From: an uncultured Flavobacteriaceae bacterium
Lineage (GTDB): Bacteria; Bacteroidota; Bacteroidia; Flavobacteriales; Flavobacteriaceae
Assembly: GCA_947497245.1 (NCBI GenBank)
Contig: CANMFO010000011.1
Location: 1-62,856, forward strand
Reading direction: 5' to 3'
DNA length: 62,856 nt
Shown here: piece by piece, positions 43,701-51,188 of the stretch
How the letters are laid out: every line of letters begins with the position of its first letter
Position numbering within the stretch: position 1 is the first letter of the stretch
Position numbers and translations under genes: made by a program
Notes under the pieces: generated by a model
What the model was told of the DNA's origin: nothing
Database searches by the model: none
Seen by the model: only the letters and a program-made list of their open reading frames with translations

Positions 43701-44225
43701 TTATACCCAATTTACAATGGAGGCTTGTTGGGGAAAGATGGAGGGGAACGTTTCTATGGCATAGAACAAATAGCGTTCGTCGAGTTGAGTAGATTGGTCA
43801 ACAAATTCGGAAAACAATTAAAACGGAACAAGGCCGAAAAGAGCAGGTTCAAGGAAATCCCGGTGGATGTTAGAATTGTTGTTGATTGGAACCACAACGA
43901 CACCGACATTGATTTATGGGTTGAAGATCCCGGGGGGGAGAAAGCCTACTATAAAAACTACGAAACGGCAATTGGCGGTCGTATGTCGGAAGATATTACG
44001 GAAGGATATGGGCCGGAGGAGTTTATGCTTAAGGAGGCGCCTAAAGGAAAATACAAAGTTTTGGTCGACTACTACGCGGACAATGTTCAAAAAATATCGG
44101 GCCCGACGGTTTTAAAGCTGAGCATGTTCACCAACTACGGCAAGTCGAACGAAAGGCAAAAAACGGCCGTCATAAGGCTCGACAAAGAAGAGGACGCACT
44201 CGAAGTGGGGACTCTTGAGTTTTGA
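40779..44225 (+). CDS. VIT-VWA-TonB plug-TPR-DUF2135 fusion protein
   Basis: A 1148-residue exported protein with a signal peptide (about 1-18, ending AFA-Q). Domains in order: a VIT domain (about 25-165); a VWA domain (about 260-400) with an intact metal site (DTSYS, GGTSMD, FSDGLANLG); a linker; a carboxypeptidase-D-regulatory-like domain (about 630-710, SGRVFDTDGAPLPGVNVIV); a TonB plug-like domain (about 715-830, YIVDGVVSP and ASAIYGARAANGVVIITTK), but no barrel; TPR-like helices (about 870-1000); and a DUF2135-like end (about 1030-1148, WNHNDTDIDLWVEDP). VIT-VWA-DUF2135 proteins are known in Bacteroidota; an internal SusC-like N-terminal module without a barrel is unusual. Confidence 0.85.
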   Translation: MKKSILLIFLSVCSQAFAQEPLGIVLKDSSSLKLTRLKVDVKIVGNFASTTYDMDFYNGLDRTLEGELVFPLGEGQTVSRFAMDVNGRLREAVIVEKELARVAFESTVRQNIDPGLLEKTEGNNYKARVYPILPKKHKHIVLTFEQELSTKNRFRTYELPLGLKDSLDTFSINIQVFKGEGLPKVKSSTYKNFFFKEGKDVFTAHLDRQNHVPEASVIVEIPNGNGAMAVLGYRDYFYVNQALEPNTRLKRKPKKINLLWDTSYSLRNRNLGKELAILDGYFNYLGNVEVRYASFSNAIHQTVTFQVRNGNWEELRKVLSNAVYDGGTSMDLFGSWPGKSDETLLFSDGLANLGDFSTMGAKAVYTINSTTSANHGLLREIATSSGGDYVNLVRLPQTEALHVLKQETFQFLGAEHDDSVYEVYPKNRTNVSGDFTISGRFSKETTMELLFGYGGKVTGRIRVPIKKSRKTELVKRLWAKQKLGHLNADKKQNKDQIIALAKTYHLITDYTSMLILDRIEDYVRYQIEPPLELKTEYKERIKELEIGEADDLEDLNDRKEHLFDDYQDILDWYVAKYPKKKAKEPKKDTSGNRDQGAASGQGSTTASGVADTVTHRAALARMNGIIDSTRNIVSGRVFDTDGAPLPGVNVIVKGTTNGTTTDFDGNFSLNAEQNDELEFSYLGYATLSSVIAASDSISISLEENAAHLDEVVVVGMGVQRERRSLSYSVAHVESKSLSGQVTGVQITQNSGEPGSGTPVTVRGVNSISNDSSPLYIVDGVVSPNSPMQELRPEDIEGIQVLKALNASAIYGARAANGVVIITTKKGLDSNPEAIEKLNREITEKIELKPWNPDTPYIKILEKEPTVELAYKKYLEIRDGYSNSPSFYLDVSDFFDKKGKSGLAVTILTNLMEIELNNHEIMKALGYKLEYFGQYGLAVVVYRKVLELRPEEPQSYRDLALAYERSGEIQKAYELLYPIYNGGLLGKDGGERFYGIEQIAFVELSRLVNKFGKQLKRNKAEKSRFKEIPVDVRIVVDWNHNDTDIDLWVEDPGGEKAYYKNYETAIGGRMSEDITEGYGPEEFMLKEAPKGKYKVLVDYYADNVQKISGPTVLKLSMFTNYGKSNERQKTAVIRLDKEEDALEVGTLEF

Positions 44226-44307
44226 ACCTACCATCGAAACGAACGATGCACCGCTTAGACCACGGCTACTTCCGCCAAGGTCCGCTGTGAAAATGGTATT
44301 CGAGCGG

Positions 44308-45471
44308 TTACCCCTTGAATATGTGCCGCGGAAGGTCCTTTACCTCCTCGCAGCATACCTGTTCCAGAACCTGTTGGAGTTCCGCTTTCAATAGTGAGAT
44401 GGTATGGTTGCCCCCTTGGTTTCCCAGAGCTGCCACCCCATACATGAAGGATCGGCCCATGAACGTAAATTTGGCGCCACTGGCCAGGGTACGTGCCACA
44501 TCCGGTCCAGACCGGATGCCGCTGTCCATCATTACCGTTATCTTATCTCCATAGGAATGGGCAATTCTTGTCAAAGGCCGTATGGTAGACTCTCCCGCAT
44601 CCAACTGTCTGCCGCCATGATTGGAAACGATGATTCCGTCGAGACCGAGATCAATGGCCTTTTCCGCATCTGCCTCGTTCGCGACACCTTTCAAGACCAA
44701 CTTACCTTTCCACATGTCGCGGATGGGCTTTATTTTCTCTTCGTTCAACCTACCGGAGAAAGTTTGGTCCATGAACTTGCCCAATTGTTTCAAATCGAGG
44801 TTTTTGGGCATATAGGGCTTTAGCGTCTCAAAATTAGGTTGGCCATGGACCAGGGTCTTCATCGCCCATTCCGGTTTCCCCAATATTTGCACAATGTTCC
44901 TTACGGACATCTTGGGGGGCATTGCGAGTCCGTTTCGAATGTCCCGGGGGCGAAAACCAAAAGTGGGCACATCGCATAGGATTACCAAGACGGGGCAATG
45001 GGCCGCTTCTGCCCTTTTAAGAATGTCATCCCGTAAACGGTTTTCCGTGGGATGGTACAACTGGAACCATGCACGGCCCTCGGTGATTTCCGAGATACGT
45101 TCAATACTGCTGGTGGAAACCGTACTCAATACGAACGGAACATTGTGTTCAAAAGCCGCCTTTGCCAATATCTCAGGGGCATTGGGCCACATGAGTCCCT
45201 GTAGGCCCACAGGGGCTATTCCGAACGGGGCATCGTAGGTGTGCCCGAACAATTCCGTTTTCAGGCTCGACCCCTTGTGTTCGCCCAAATAGTAGGGCTG
45301 CAGCTCCACTTTGCGGATTTCCTCGGTGTTCTTGTTCAGGTTTACATCCTCGTTGCATCCCCCATCGAGGTACTCGAACGCAAATTTTGGAATCTTCCGC
45401 TGTGCCCTTCGCCGCAAATCTTCGATGGAAGGGTACTTTGGATTAAAAGCAATGTTGGTTATTCTTCCCAT
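44308..45471 (-). CDS. FMN-dependent alpha-hydroxy-acid oxidoreductase (L-lactate dehydrogenase-like)
   Basis: A 387-residue (beta/alpha)8 flavoprotein of the LldD/glycolate oxidase family. Family blocks are visible: FEYLDGGCNEDVNL near the start, PFGIAPVGLQGLMWP, VLSTVSTSSIE, the catalytic His-Gly-Gly-Arg in IIVSNHGGRQLD, and VMMDSGIRSGPDV for phosphate binding. Members oxidise L-lactate and other 2-hydroxy acids. In the non-phosphorylative L-fucose route the last step releases pyruvate and L-lactate, so an L-lactate dehydrogenase next to L-fuconate dehydratase and an SDR makes metabolic sense. Confidence 0.88.
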   Translation of the reverse strand: MGRITNIAFNPKYPSIEDLRRRAQRKIPKFAFEYLDGGCNEDVNLNKNTEEIRKVELQPYYLGEHKGSSLKTELFGHTYDAPFGIAPVGLQGLMWPNAPEILAKAAFEHNVPFVLSTVSTSSIERISEITEGRAWFQLYHPTENRLRDDILKRAEAAHCPVLVILCDVPTFGFRPRDIRNGLAMPPKMSVRNIVQILGKPEWAMKTLVHGQPNFETLKPYMPKNLDLKQLGKFMDQTFSGRLNEEKIKPIRDMWKGKLVLKGVANEADAEKAIDLGLDGIIVSNHGGRQLDAGESTIRPLTRIAHSYGDKITVMMDSGIRSGPDVARTLASGAKFTFMGRSFMYGVAALGNQGGNHTISLLKAELQQVLEQVCCEEVKDLPRHIFKG

Positions 45472-45774
45472 ATCCTATATTCTTAAATAACATTTCATCT
45501 GCCATGCCCGAACCCTTGTGATAGCTTCCTGAATGCTGAAATCGCATGATCGGCAACAGCTTTCGCAAAATCCCAAGGACGGACAATGGGGGTATTGTGG
45601 TTAAAGATAGTGGACCGCCTCCGATACAGCCCCAGCAAGGGTCAAGTTTTTCATATGCTAATTTATTAAGGCTATTTGGTTATCTCAAAGGGTAAAGCAT
45701 AATTTTCTTCCGGGCCCTATACGTCGCGAGTGAATCCGGATCAATATCCAATACGGGGTTTCCGCCCCCTCCCA
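45472..45774. other. Intergenic region in the fuconate operon
   Basis: No gene is supported in these 303 bases between the SDR gene and the lactate-dehydrogenase-like gene. One minus-strand frame (about 45495-45637) stays open for 47 codons but has no start and no recognisable family. The gap is long for an operon and may hold a separate promoter or a remnant. Confidence 0.35.
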
Positions 45775-46548
45775 TCAACCATTCAATTTTATAAACCCCC
45801 CGTCAATGGGAAAATCGGTTCCGGTTATGAAAGCGGCCTCATCAGAAGACAGGTACAGGGCCAAATTGGCTATTTCCTCAGGTTTCCCCATTCTTCCAAT
45901 GGGTTGGGTCTTCGACAATTTTTCGAACATTTCTGCCTCTTTGCCCGCATAGTTCTCCCGAATGAACCCATCTACGAAGGGGGTATGTATCCTTCCAGGG
46001 GAAATGCTGTTGCAGCGGATACCATGGGCTAGATAGTCTTTCGCGACGGAATACATCATCGTAAGGGCGGCCCCTTTCGACATGGAATAGGCAAAGCGGT
46101 CGTTGATGCCCACACTTGCCGCAATGGATGCCATATTGATGATTACGCCCCCCTTTTCCTTCATATAGGGGATTACCGCGTGAATACAGTTGTAGACCCC
46201 CTTGACATTTACGGCGTAAATTTTGTCAAAATCGGCCTCTTGTGTACTTTCCGCATTTCCGATATGGGCTATTCCGGCATTGTTTATCAGAATGTCGATT
46301 TTGCCATTTTTGGAGATTTTCTGGACCACTTTCTTCACCTCTTTCTGATGGGCCACATTGCATTGGTGTACTGTGGCCCGCCCTCCATCACTTTCTATTT
46401 GGGAAACCAATGCCCCCGCCTGATCGACCCTCATTTCCAAAATATGGACATGCGCCCCCTGCTTCGAAAATGTCTCTGAAATGGCCCTTCCTATCCCACT
46501 GCCACCCCCGGTCACGATGGCCCGCTTTCCTTCGAGATTGAATTTCAT
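45775..46548 (-). CDS. SDR-family dehydrogenase, probably 2-keto-3-deoxy-L-fuconate dehydrogenase
   Basis: A 257-residue classical SDR. The start at 46548 overlaps the dehydratase stop as ATGA and places the Rossmann motif TGGGSGIGRAIS at the N-terminus; 46587 would add 13 residues inside the upstream gene. NNAGIAH, catalytic Ser in NMASIAAS, and YSMSKGAAL (YxxxK) are all present, and it ends with GTDFPIDGGF. Directly after L-fuconate dehydratase, oxidation of 2-keto-3-deoxy-L-fuconate with NAD+ is the expected role; the family alone does not prove it. Confidence 0.8.
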   Translation of the reverse strand: MKFNLEGKRAIVTGGGSGIGRAISETFSKQGAHVHILEMRVDQAGALVSQIESDGGRATVHQCNVAHQKEVKKVVQKISKNGKIDILINNAGIAHIGNAESTQEADFDKIYAVNVKGVYNCIHAVIPYMKEKGGVIINMASIAASVGINDRFAYSMSKGAALTMMYSVAKDYLAHGIRCNSISPGRIHTPFVDGFIRENYAGKEAEMFEKLSKTQPIGRMGKPEEIANLALYLSSDEAAFITGTDFPIDGGFIKLNG

Positions 46549-47885
46549 AGGGTTCCTTTTTGTGCCAGGTCCAACTCTTTTTTCCAAATTTCCCCATCGG
46601 GGAAACTATATTGGTCCAATGAGTCCGGCTTCATCGCAATGCTGTATCCGGGAAGCTTTGGTGGCATATAGGCACCATTGTGGACGACCACTGGTTCCAG
46701 AAAATGTTCGTGAAGGTGATCCACATACTCGATGATCCTATTCTCCAATGACCCACTGATTGCGATAAAGTCGATCATGGAAAGGTGCTGTACGTACTCG
46801 CAAAGACCTACCCCTCCCGCATGGGGACAAACGGGAATATTGAACTTGGCAGCCATTAACAGAATGGCCAATATCTCGTTCACCCCTCCGACACGGCAAC
46901 TATCTATTTGACAGATCCCTATGGCGTTTGCCTGTAGGAGTTGTTTAAAAACCACCCTGTTTTGGCAATGTTCGCCGGTTGCGACCTTAACCGGTTCCAC
47001 GGCTCGGGCTATTTTCGCATGGCCCAGAATATCATCGGGGCTCGTAGGTTCCTCGATCCACCACGGATCGAATTTCTTGAGCTGTTCCATGTTCGCGATC
47101 GCCTCGTTGACATCCCATTTCTGGTTGGCATCCATCATTAGTTTTACATCCGGACCTATTTCTTCCCGAATGATCGCTGCACGGCGCATATCGTCCGCCA
47201 AATCGGATCCTACCTTTATCTTCATATGTTTGAATCCCTGGGACTTGGCCTCCCGGCAAAGGCGTTTCATTTTTTCGTCCGAATAGCCCAACCACCCTGC
47301 CGATGTGGTATAGGCCGGATAGCCGTTGTTCAAAAGCTCGTCTATGCGGTCTTGTTTGGAGGCCTGGTTTTTTCGAAGCAGCGCAAGGGCCTCATCGGGT
47401 GTTATGGCATCCGTTATATAGGTAAAATCGACGCAGGCAACGAGTTCTTCGGGCGTCATATCGGCCAACAACTTCCAAAGAGGCTTGTTTTCCACCTTGG
47501 CATATAGGTCCCATATGGCATTGACCATGGCCCCCGTGGCCAAATGGATCACGCCTTTTTCGGGTCCCAACCAGCGCAATTGGCTATCCCCGGTAATCAT
47601 TTTCCAAAAATGGCCCATATCCTTGGTAAAGCCCTCCAGGGTTTTCCCTAAAACCAAATGGGACAATGATTTTATGGCGGCCACGCAAAGTTCGTTTCCC
47701 CGGCCGATGGTAAATGTAAGGCCATGGCCTTCTAAATGGTTCGGATGATCTGTCTTGAGTATGACGTAGGCGGCCGAATAGTCGGGATCGGGGTTCATGG
47801 CGTCCGAACCATCCAGTGACCTGCTGGTCGGAAAGCGGATGTCCTTGACCTCAATGGCGACAATTCGTATTTCATGTGAAGGCAT
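46545..47885 (-). CDS. L-fuconate dehydratase (enolase superfamily)
   Basis: A 446-residue enolase-superfamily enzyme that closely follows the L-fuconate dehydratase pattern: FPTSRSLDGSDAMNPDPDYS near the start, then GLTFTIGRGNE, the catalytic Lys pair in MKIKVG, metal ligands in LMMDANQKWD, WWIEEPTSPDD and ATGEHCQNR, and the His in CPHAGGVGL. The usual length is about 440. It should dehydrate L-fuconate to 2-keto-3-deoxy-L-fuconate, and related 6-deoxy or galactonate-type acids are possible. It is transcribed with the SDR gene (ATGA overlap) and follows an AraC-type regulator. Confidence 0.88.
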   Translation of the reverse strand: MPSHEIRIVAIEVKDIRFPTSRSLDGSDAMNPDPDYSAAYVILKTDHPNHLEGHGLTFTIGRGNELCVAAIKSLSHLVLGKTLEGFTKDMGHFWKMITGDSQLRWLGPEKGVIHLATGAMVNAIWDLYAKVENKPLWKLLADMTPEELVACVDFTYITDAITPDEALALLRKNQASKQDRIDELLNNGYPAYTTSAGWLGYSDEKMKRLCREAKSQGFKHMKIKVGSDLADDMRRAAIIREEIGPDVKLMMDANQKWDVNEAIANMEQLKKFDPWWIEEPTSPDDILGHAKIARAVEPVKVATGEHCQNRVVFKQLLQANAIGICQIDSCRVGGVNEILAILLMAAKFNIPVCPHAGGVGLCEYVQHLSMIDFIAISGSLENRIIEYVDHLHEHFLEPVVVHNGAYMPPKLPGYSIAMKPDSLDQYSFPDGEIWKKELDLAQKGTL

Positions 47886-47898
47886 AAAATCTTTTTGA

Positions 47899-47906
47899 CA
47901 AAGCTA
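47899..47906 (-). promoter_or_regulatory. Candidate -7 box for the fuconate operon
   Basis: TAGCTTTG on the minus strand (47906-47899) matches the TAnnTTTG box, 13 bases before the L-fuconate dehydratase start. No TTTG is found at the -33 position, as might be expected for a promoter that depends on the AraC-type activator encoded just upstream. The short distance would leave almost no leader. Confidence 0.4.
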
Positions 47907-47965
47907 GCCGCTGGAGCCGTGTGCCACTACCTATAGAAATACCGATTCGCGTACTATTTTTGCCC

Positions 47966-48847
47966 TCAAACTATGCGATTCGAATTTTGGGTGTAAAATT
48001 GAATATACTTTGTAGGGGACAATTTTGTAATCGCTTTAAATTGACGGTTGAAGTTCGATAGGTTGTTATAACCCGATTCATAACCTATGGCCGCAATATT
48101 GCCTTCGCTTTCCAAAAGTAGTTTACAGGCATACCCGATCCGAATCTCATTGAGATAGGTGGTAAAGGTCTTTCTGTGGGTCCGCTTGAAGAAACGGCTA
48201 AATGCAGAGGCGTTCATTCCAATAAAAGCGGCCACGTCCTTTGAATTGATATTCTCCGTGAAGTTGTTGTAGACAAATTCATATATTTTATCCAGCCGCT
48301 TGTTTTCCGTTTTAAAAAACCGGTCCAAAAAGCTTGAGCTCGACAACACTCTGTATTCTTTGTGATTTGCCAAAATTTGTAGAATTTCAATAAAACGGAT
48401 CATTCTCGTAAAGGGTTCCAGGTCCATCAGTCCCCTTATATCGTCCTTGACCCCTTTTTCAAGCTTGTTGAACTTTATGCCTCGACCCGCTTTTTCAAAA
48501 AGTTCTCGGATTTTTTTGGCTTCCGGTACTTCAAGAAATTGATCTCCCAGAAAATCTTTTTTAAAATGAACGGCAATGGCCTCGGCGGAATCCTCCGACT
48601 GAAAATCGAAGTAGGCCTCATCGTTTAACCACATATGCGGAACATTTTTGCCTATCAGCACCACCTCACCTCCTTCAAAGCGTTCAATGTGGTCGCCAAT
48701 AAAATGCGTGCCCGTACTTTTGACAAGGGATACCAGTTCCAACTCCGGGTGATAGTGCCATACCTTCAAAAAGTGCGGGTAGCAATTGTGGGATACATTG
48801 AATGAATGATGATCTGGACTGGCTCTATCCAATAAATGCAATTCCAT
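47966..48847 (-). CDS. AraC-family regulator of the fuconate operon
   Basis: A 293-residue regulator with an N-terminal cupin-like sensor domain (VWHYHPELELVSLVKSTG, about 28-46) and a C-terminal AraC domain (about 190-285, ASAFSRFFKR and YNNLSNFNRQFK). It is a paralogue of the regulator at 2763-3626. It precedes the L-fuconate dehydratase gene on the same strand by 80 bases, and a TAnnTTTG box lies in that gap. It is the likely activator in response to L-fucose, L-fuconate or a downstream acid. Confidence 0.85.
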   Translation of the reverse strand: MELHLLDRASPDHHSFNVSHNCYPHFLKVWHYHPELELVSLVKSTGTHFIGDHIERFEGGEVVLIGKNVPHMWLNDEAYFDFQSEDSAEAIAVHFKKDFLGDQFLEVPEAKKIRELFEKAGRGIKFNKLEKGVKDDIRGLMDLEPFTRMIRFIEILQILANHKEYRVLSSSSFLDRFFKTENKRLDKIYEFVYNNFTENINSKDVAAFIGMNASAFSRFFKRTHRKTFTTYLNEIRIGYACKLLLESEGNIAAIGYESGYNNLSNFNRQFKAITKLSPTKYIQFYTQNSNRIV

Positions 48848-49142
48848 GCTTCAGGACTTAAAAAATCCAAATTACATATAATTCCCACATAAAAACACCT
48901 TTTAGGAGTAATTCGATACTTTAGGGCAAAAATAGTATTAGTATCTGCAAAATAATGGGCTATGTATCCGCGAGAATTGCAATAATTTGGTCAGCAATCA
49001 TGGATACATGGTTAAATGATACGGCATTGCCAAAAGCTTCACTAGGATTGTTCCGCCCACAAAGAAGTTTAATTTGCTTTTCAATTTTTAGTATTTTTAG
49101 GTATATCCGAGGTACAACATAAAATTGTGAATCCTAACTAAC
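48848..49142. other. Divergent intergenic region (AraC and sigma factor)
   Basis: These 295 bases separate the AraC gene from the ECF sigma gene and should hold both promoters. I see no strong palindrome and no perfect TAnnTTTG/TTTG pair. No gene is present. Confidence 0.35.
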
Positions 49143-49736
49143 TTGAGAAAAAAAATAATTCATATTGACAAGAACCTTGTCACAAGGCTAAGGGGAGGTG
49201 ATGACCATGCTTTTAAGGCACTTTTTAACAAGTATCAAAATGATGTGTTCACCTATACACTCAGTTTGGTTAAATCGAAGGTGCACGCTCAAGAAATAGT
49301 TCAAGATGTTTTTGTAAAGGTTTGGCTTAAAAGGACCACGCTTAAACCCGACAAGTCATTTAAGTCCTTTCTTTTTACGATCACCAAAAATTTGTCCTTT
49401 AACTTTTTGGTCAAAGCGGCCAATGAGCGTCAGCTACGGCAAGAGGTTTTTTACAAGGCGGTACTTTCCTATTCGCCCATTGAAGATTTAATGCTCAGCA
49501 AGGAGTACGATTTGCTGAAGCAACAAGCCATAAATAGGCTGCCACCGAAAAGAAAACGCATTTTCGAGATGTCGAGGAACGAAGGCAAGAGCTATCAAAC
49601 CATTAGCACCGAACTTGGCATTACCAAACAGACCGTCAAGAACCAAATTAGCCAAGCGCTGCGCAATATCACCGGTTACTTGGAGTCTTATGGGGAAATC
49701 ACCCTAGGATTGATTTTGTCGCTTCTTATCTTTTAA
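49143..49736 (+). CDS. ECF RNA polymerase sigma factor (Bacteroidetes family)
   Basis: A 197-residue sigma-70-type factor that begins with TTG at 49143; no in-frame ATG precedes region 2. Region 2 spans about 20-90 (AFKALFNKYQNDVFTY, AQEIVQDVFVKVW) and region 4 about 125-185 (LPPKRKRIFEMSRNEGKSYQTISTELGITKQTVKNQISQALR). A hydrophobic tail of 13 residues ends the protein. It belongs to the group of ECF factors paired with FecR and a SusC with an STN domain. It should activate the SusC/SusD genes when the outer-membrane receptor signals. Confidence 0.9.
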   Translation: MRKKIIHIDKNLVTRLRGGDDHAFKALFNKYQNDVFTYTLSLVKSKVHAQEIVQDVFVKVWLKRTTLKPDKSFKSFLFTITKNLSFNFLVKAANERQLRQEVFYKAVLSYSPIEDLMLSKEYDLLKQQAINRLPPKRKRIFEMSRNEGKSYQTISTELGITKQTVKNQISQALRNITGYLESYGEITLGLILSLLIF

Positions 49737-49880
49737 AACTCCCGTATACCACAATATTTTGAAAATCAAACATTTAGAGCATGTCTCGACGTGGAGTTTC
49801 TCAAATACTCCCATTTTTTCCACTGTCGGATAGTACTTTTTCCTTTTACAACTGTATTGTAGGTATACACCCTACGTTAC

Positions 49881-51053
49881 ATGGATCAAAAAGAAAACAT
49901 ATCAGAGCTTTTAAAACGCTATATCCTCAATGAATGTAGCGATGAAGAAATAAAGGTTGTGATCGCCTATTTTCAGAAAGCGACCAACTCGAGTGCCATT
50001 CCCTCGGTAGAAGCGGTATTGGATTTTATAAAGGAAAAGGGGGAAACAGAAAGAGCATCCTCCGATTTAACTTCTGAATATCTGTTGAAGACCGCGAAGG
50101 AAAAGGAGCGAGAGGCACGGCCCGGAAGAAACCTGCAAGCGTTTTGGATAAAACAAGCGTCCGTGGCAGCTGTCTTTATAGGCATGCTGATTGGCGGATA
50201 TATTTTTTGGACGGATCAGGCCCCCGATATTTCCATTGCCATCCCTAAAGATGCCATAACATTGGAACTCGGCGATGGAAGTATAGAAATTCTGGGTGAA
50301 GAGGGGACCAATACGGTAAGGGACAAAAAGGGCAATGTGATCGGCCAACAAAAAGGAGGGCAAATTTCCTATGGGGAAACGGGCCTGACGGAAGAGCTTG
50401 AATATAATACGCTTACCGTCCCATATGGCAAACGGTACGACCTAAAACTATCCGACGGAACAGTAGTCCACCTCAATGCCGGTACCTCTCTCAAATACCC
50501 CATTAAATTTTTAGAAGGACAGAGTCGAAAGGTATACTTGATGGGGGAGGCGTTCTTTAGTGTTTCCAAGGATCCATTACATCCTTTTGTAGTAAATGCG
50601 GATGAATTGAATGTACGTGTGCTCGGCACCCAATTCAACGTTTCTTCTTATCCCGAAGATACTAAAACGGACGTGGTGCTGGTAGAAGGCTCTGTTGGTA
50701 TGCACAGGCAAGCTGAAAGTTTTGATAAAAATGGAAGCACCATTTTGGAACCAGGGTATAAGGGGACCTTCCAAAGGAACAATGGAGCGATCGAAAAAGA
50801 ACCTGTCATAACAGACATATATACTGCCTGGATCGGCGGCGAATTGGTATTTCGCAAAATGACCTTTGAAAACATACTCAAAAAATTGGAAAGGCATTAT
50901 AACGTATCTATCAACAACAACAATGCAGATTTGGCCAAAGAGGTATTCAATGCGAGTTACGGTAAAGTTAGTCTTTACAAAGTGTTGGAGGACCTAAGGC
51001 TGACCCATGGTGTGGAGTATTCCATAGACAAAACCAATATAACCATCAATTAA
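49881..51053 (+). CDS. FecR-family anti-sigma factor
   Basis: A 390-residue membrane protein. The N-terminal part (1-90) is the cytoplasmic sigma-binding helical region; one membrane helix lies near 94-112 (ASVAAVFIGMLIGGYIFW); the FecR domain follows (about 175-280, PYGKRYDLKLSDGTVVHLNAGTSLKYP and FFSVSKDPLHPF); and the DUF4974 domain is C-terminal (about 315-390). It would hold the sigma factor encoded 144 bases upstream and release it on contact with the STN domain of the SusC protein downstream. Confidence 0.92.
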   Translation: MDQKENISELLKRYILNECSDEEIKVVIAYFQKATNSSAIPSVEAVLDFIKEKGETERASSDLTSEYLLKTAKEKEREARPGRNLQAFWIKQASVAAVFIGMLIGGYIFWTDQAPDISIAIPKDAITLELGDGSIEILGEEGTNTVRDKKGNVIGQQKGGQISYGETGLTEELEYNTLTVPYGKRYDLKLSDGTVVHLNAGTSLKYPIKFLEGQSRKVYLMGEAFFSVSKDPLHPFVVNADELNVRVLGTQFNVSSYPEDTKTDVVLVEGSVGMHRQAESFDKNGSTILEPGYKGTFQRNNGAIEKEPVITDIYTAWIGGELVFRKMTFENILKKLERHYNVSINNNNADLAKEVFNASYGKVSLYKVLEDLRLTHGVEYSIDKTNITIN

Positions 51054-51104
51054 CAACAAATAACTATGCCAATGAACCAATAACGAATGAATGCCTAAAA
51101 CAAG

Positions 51105-51142
51105 GCAAAAAAAATCGGAAAGTGGGCGAACACTTCCCGATT
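51105..51142 (-). terminator. Minus-strand terminator in front of susC
   Basis: On the minus strand AATCGGGAAGTG pairs with CACTTTCCGATT (one mismatch) around a 6-base loop and is followed by T8 (51142-51105). No minus-strand gene lies upstream for many kilobases. The likely source is an antisense transcript from the 5' end of the susC-like gene (start 51189). On the plus strand the same hairpin lies in the fecR-susC leader and lacks a T tract. Confidence 0.6.
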
Positions 51143-51188
51143 AAGACATGTGATCGAAATATCAACCACAAATAAACATGATAAAAGT

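Noticed and set aside
45495-45637. Open minus-strand frame of 47 codons in the fuconate operon gap
   Set aside because: It has no start codon and no clear family match. A frame this short is expected by chance at this base composition.
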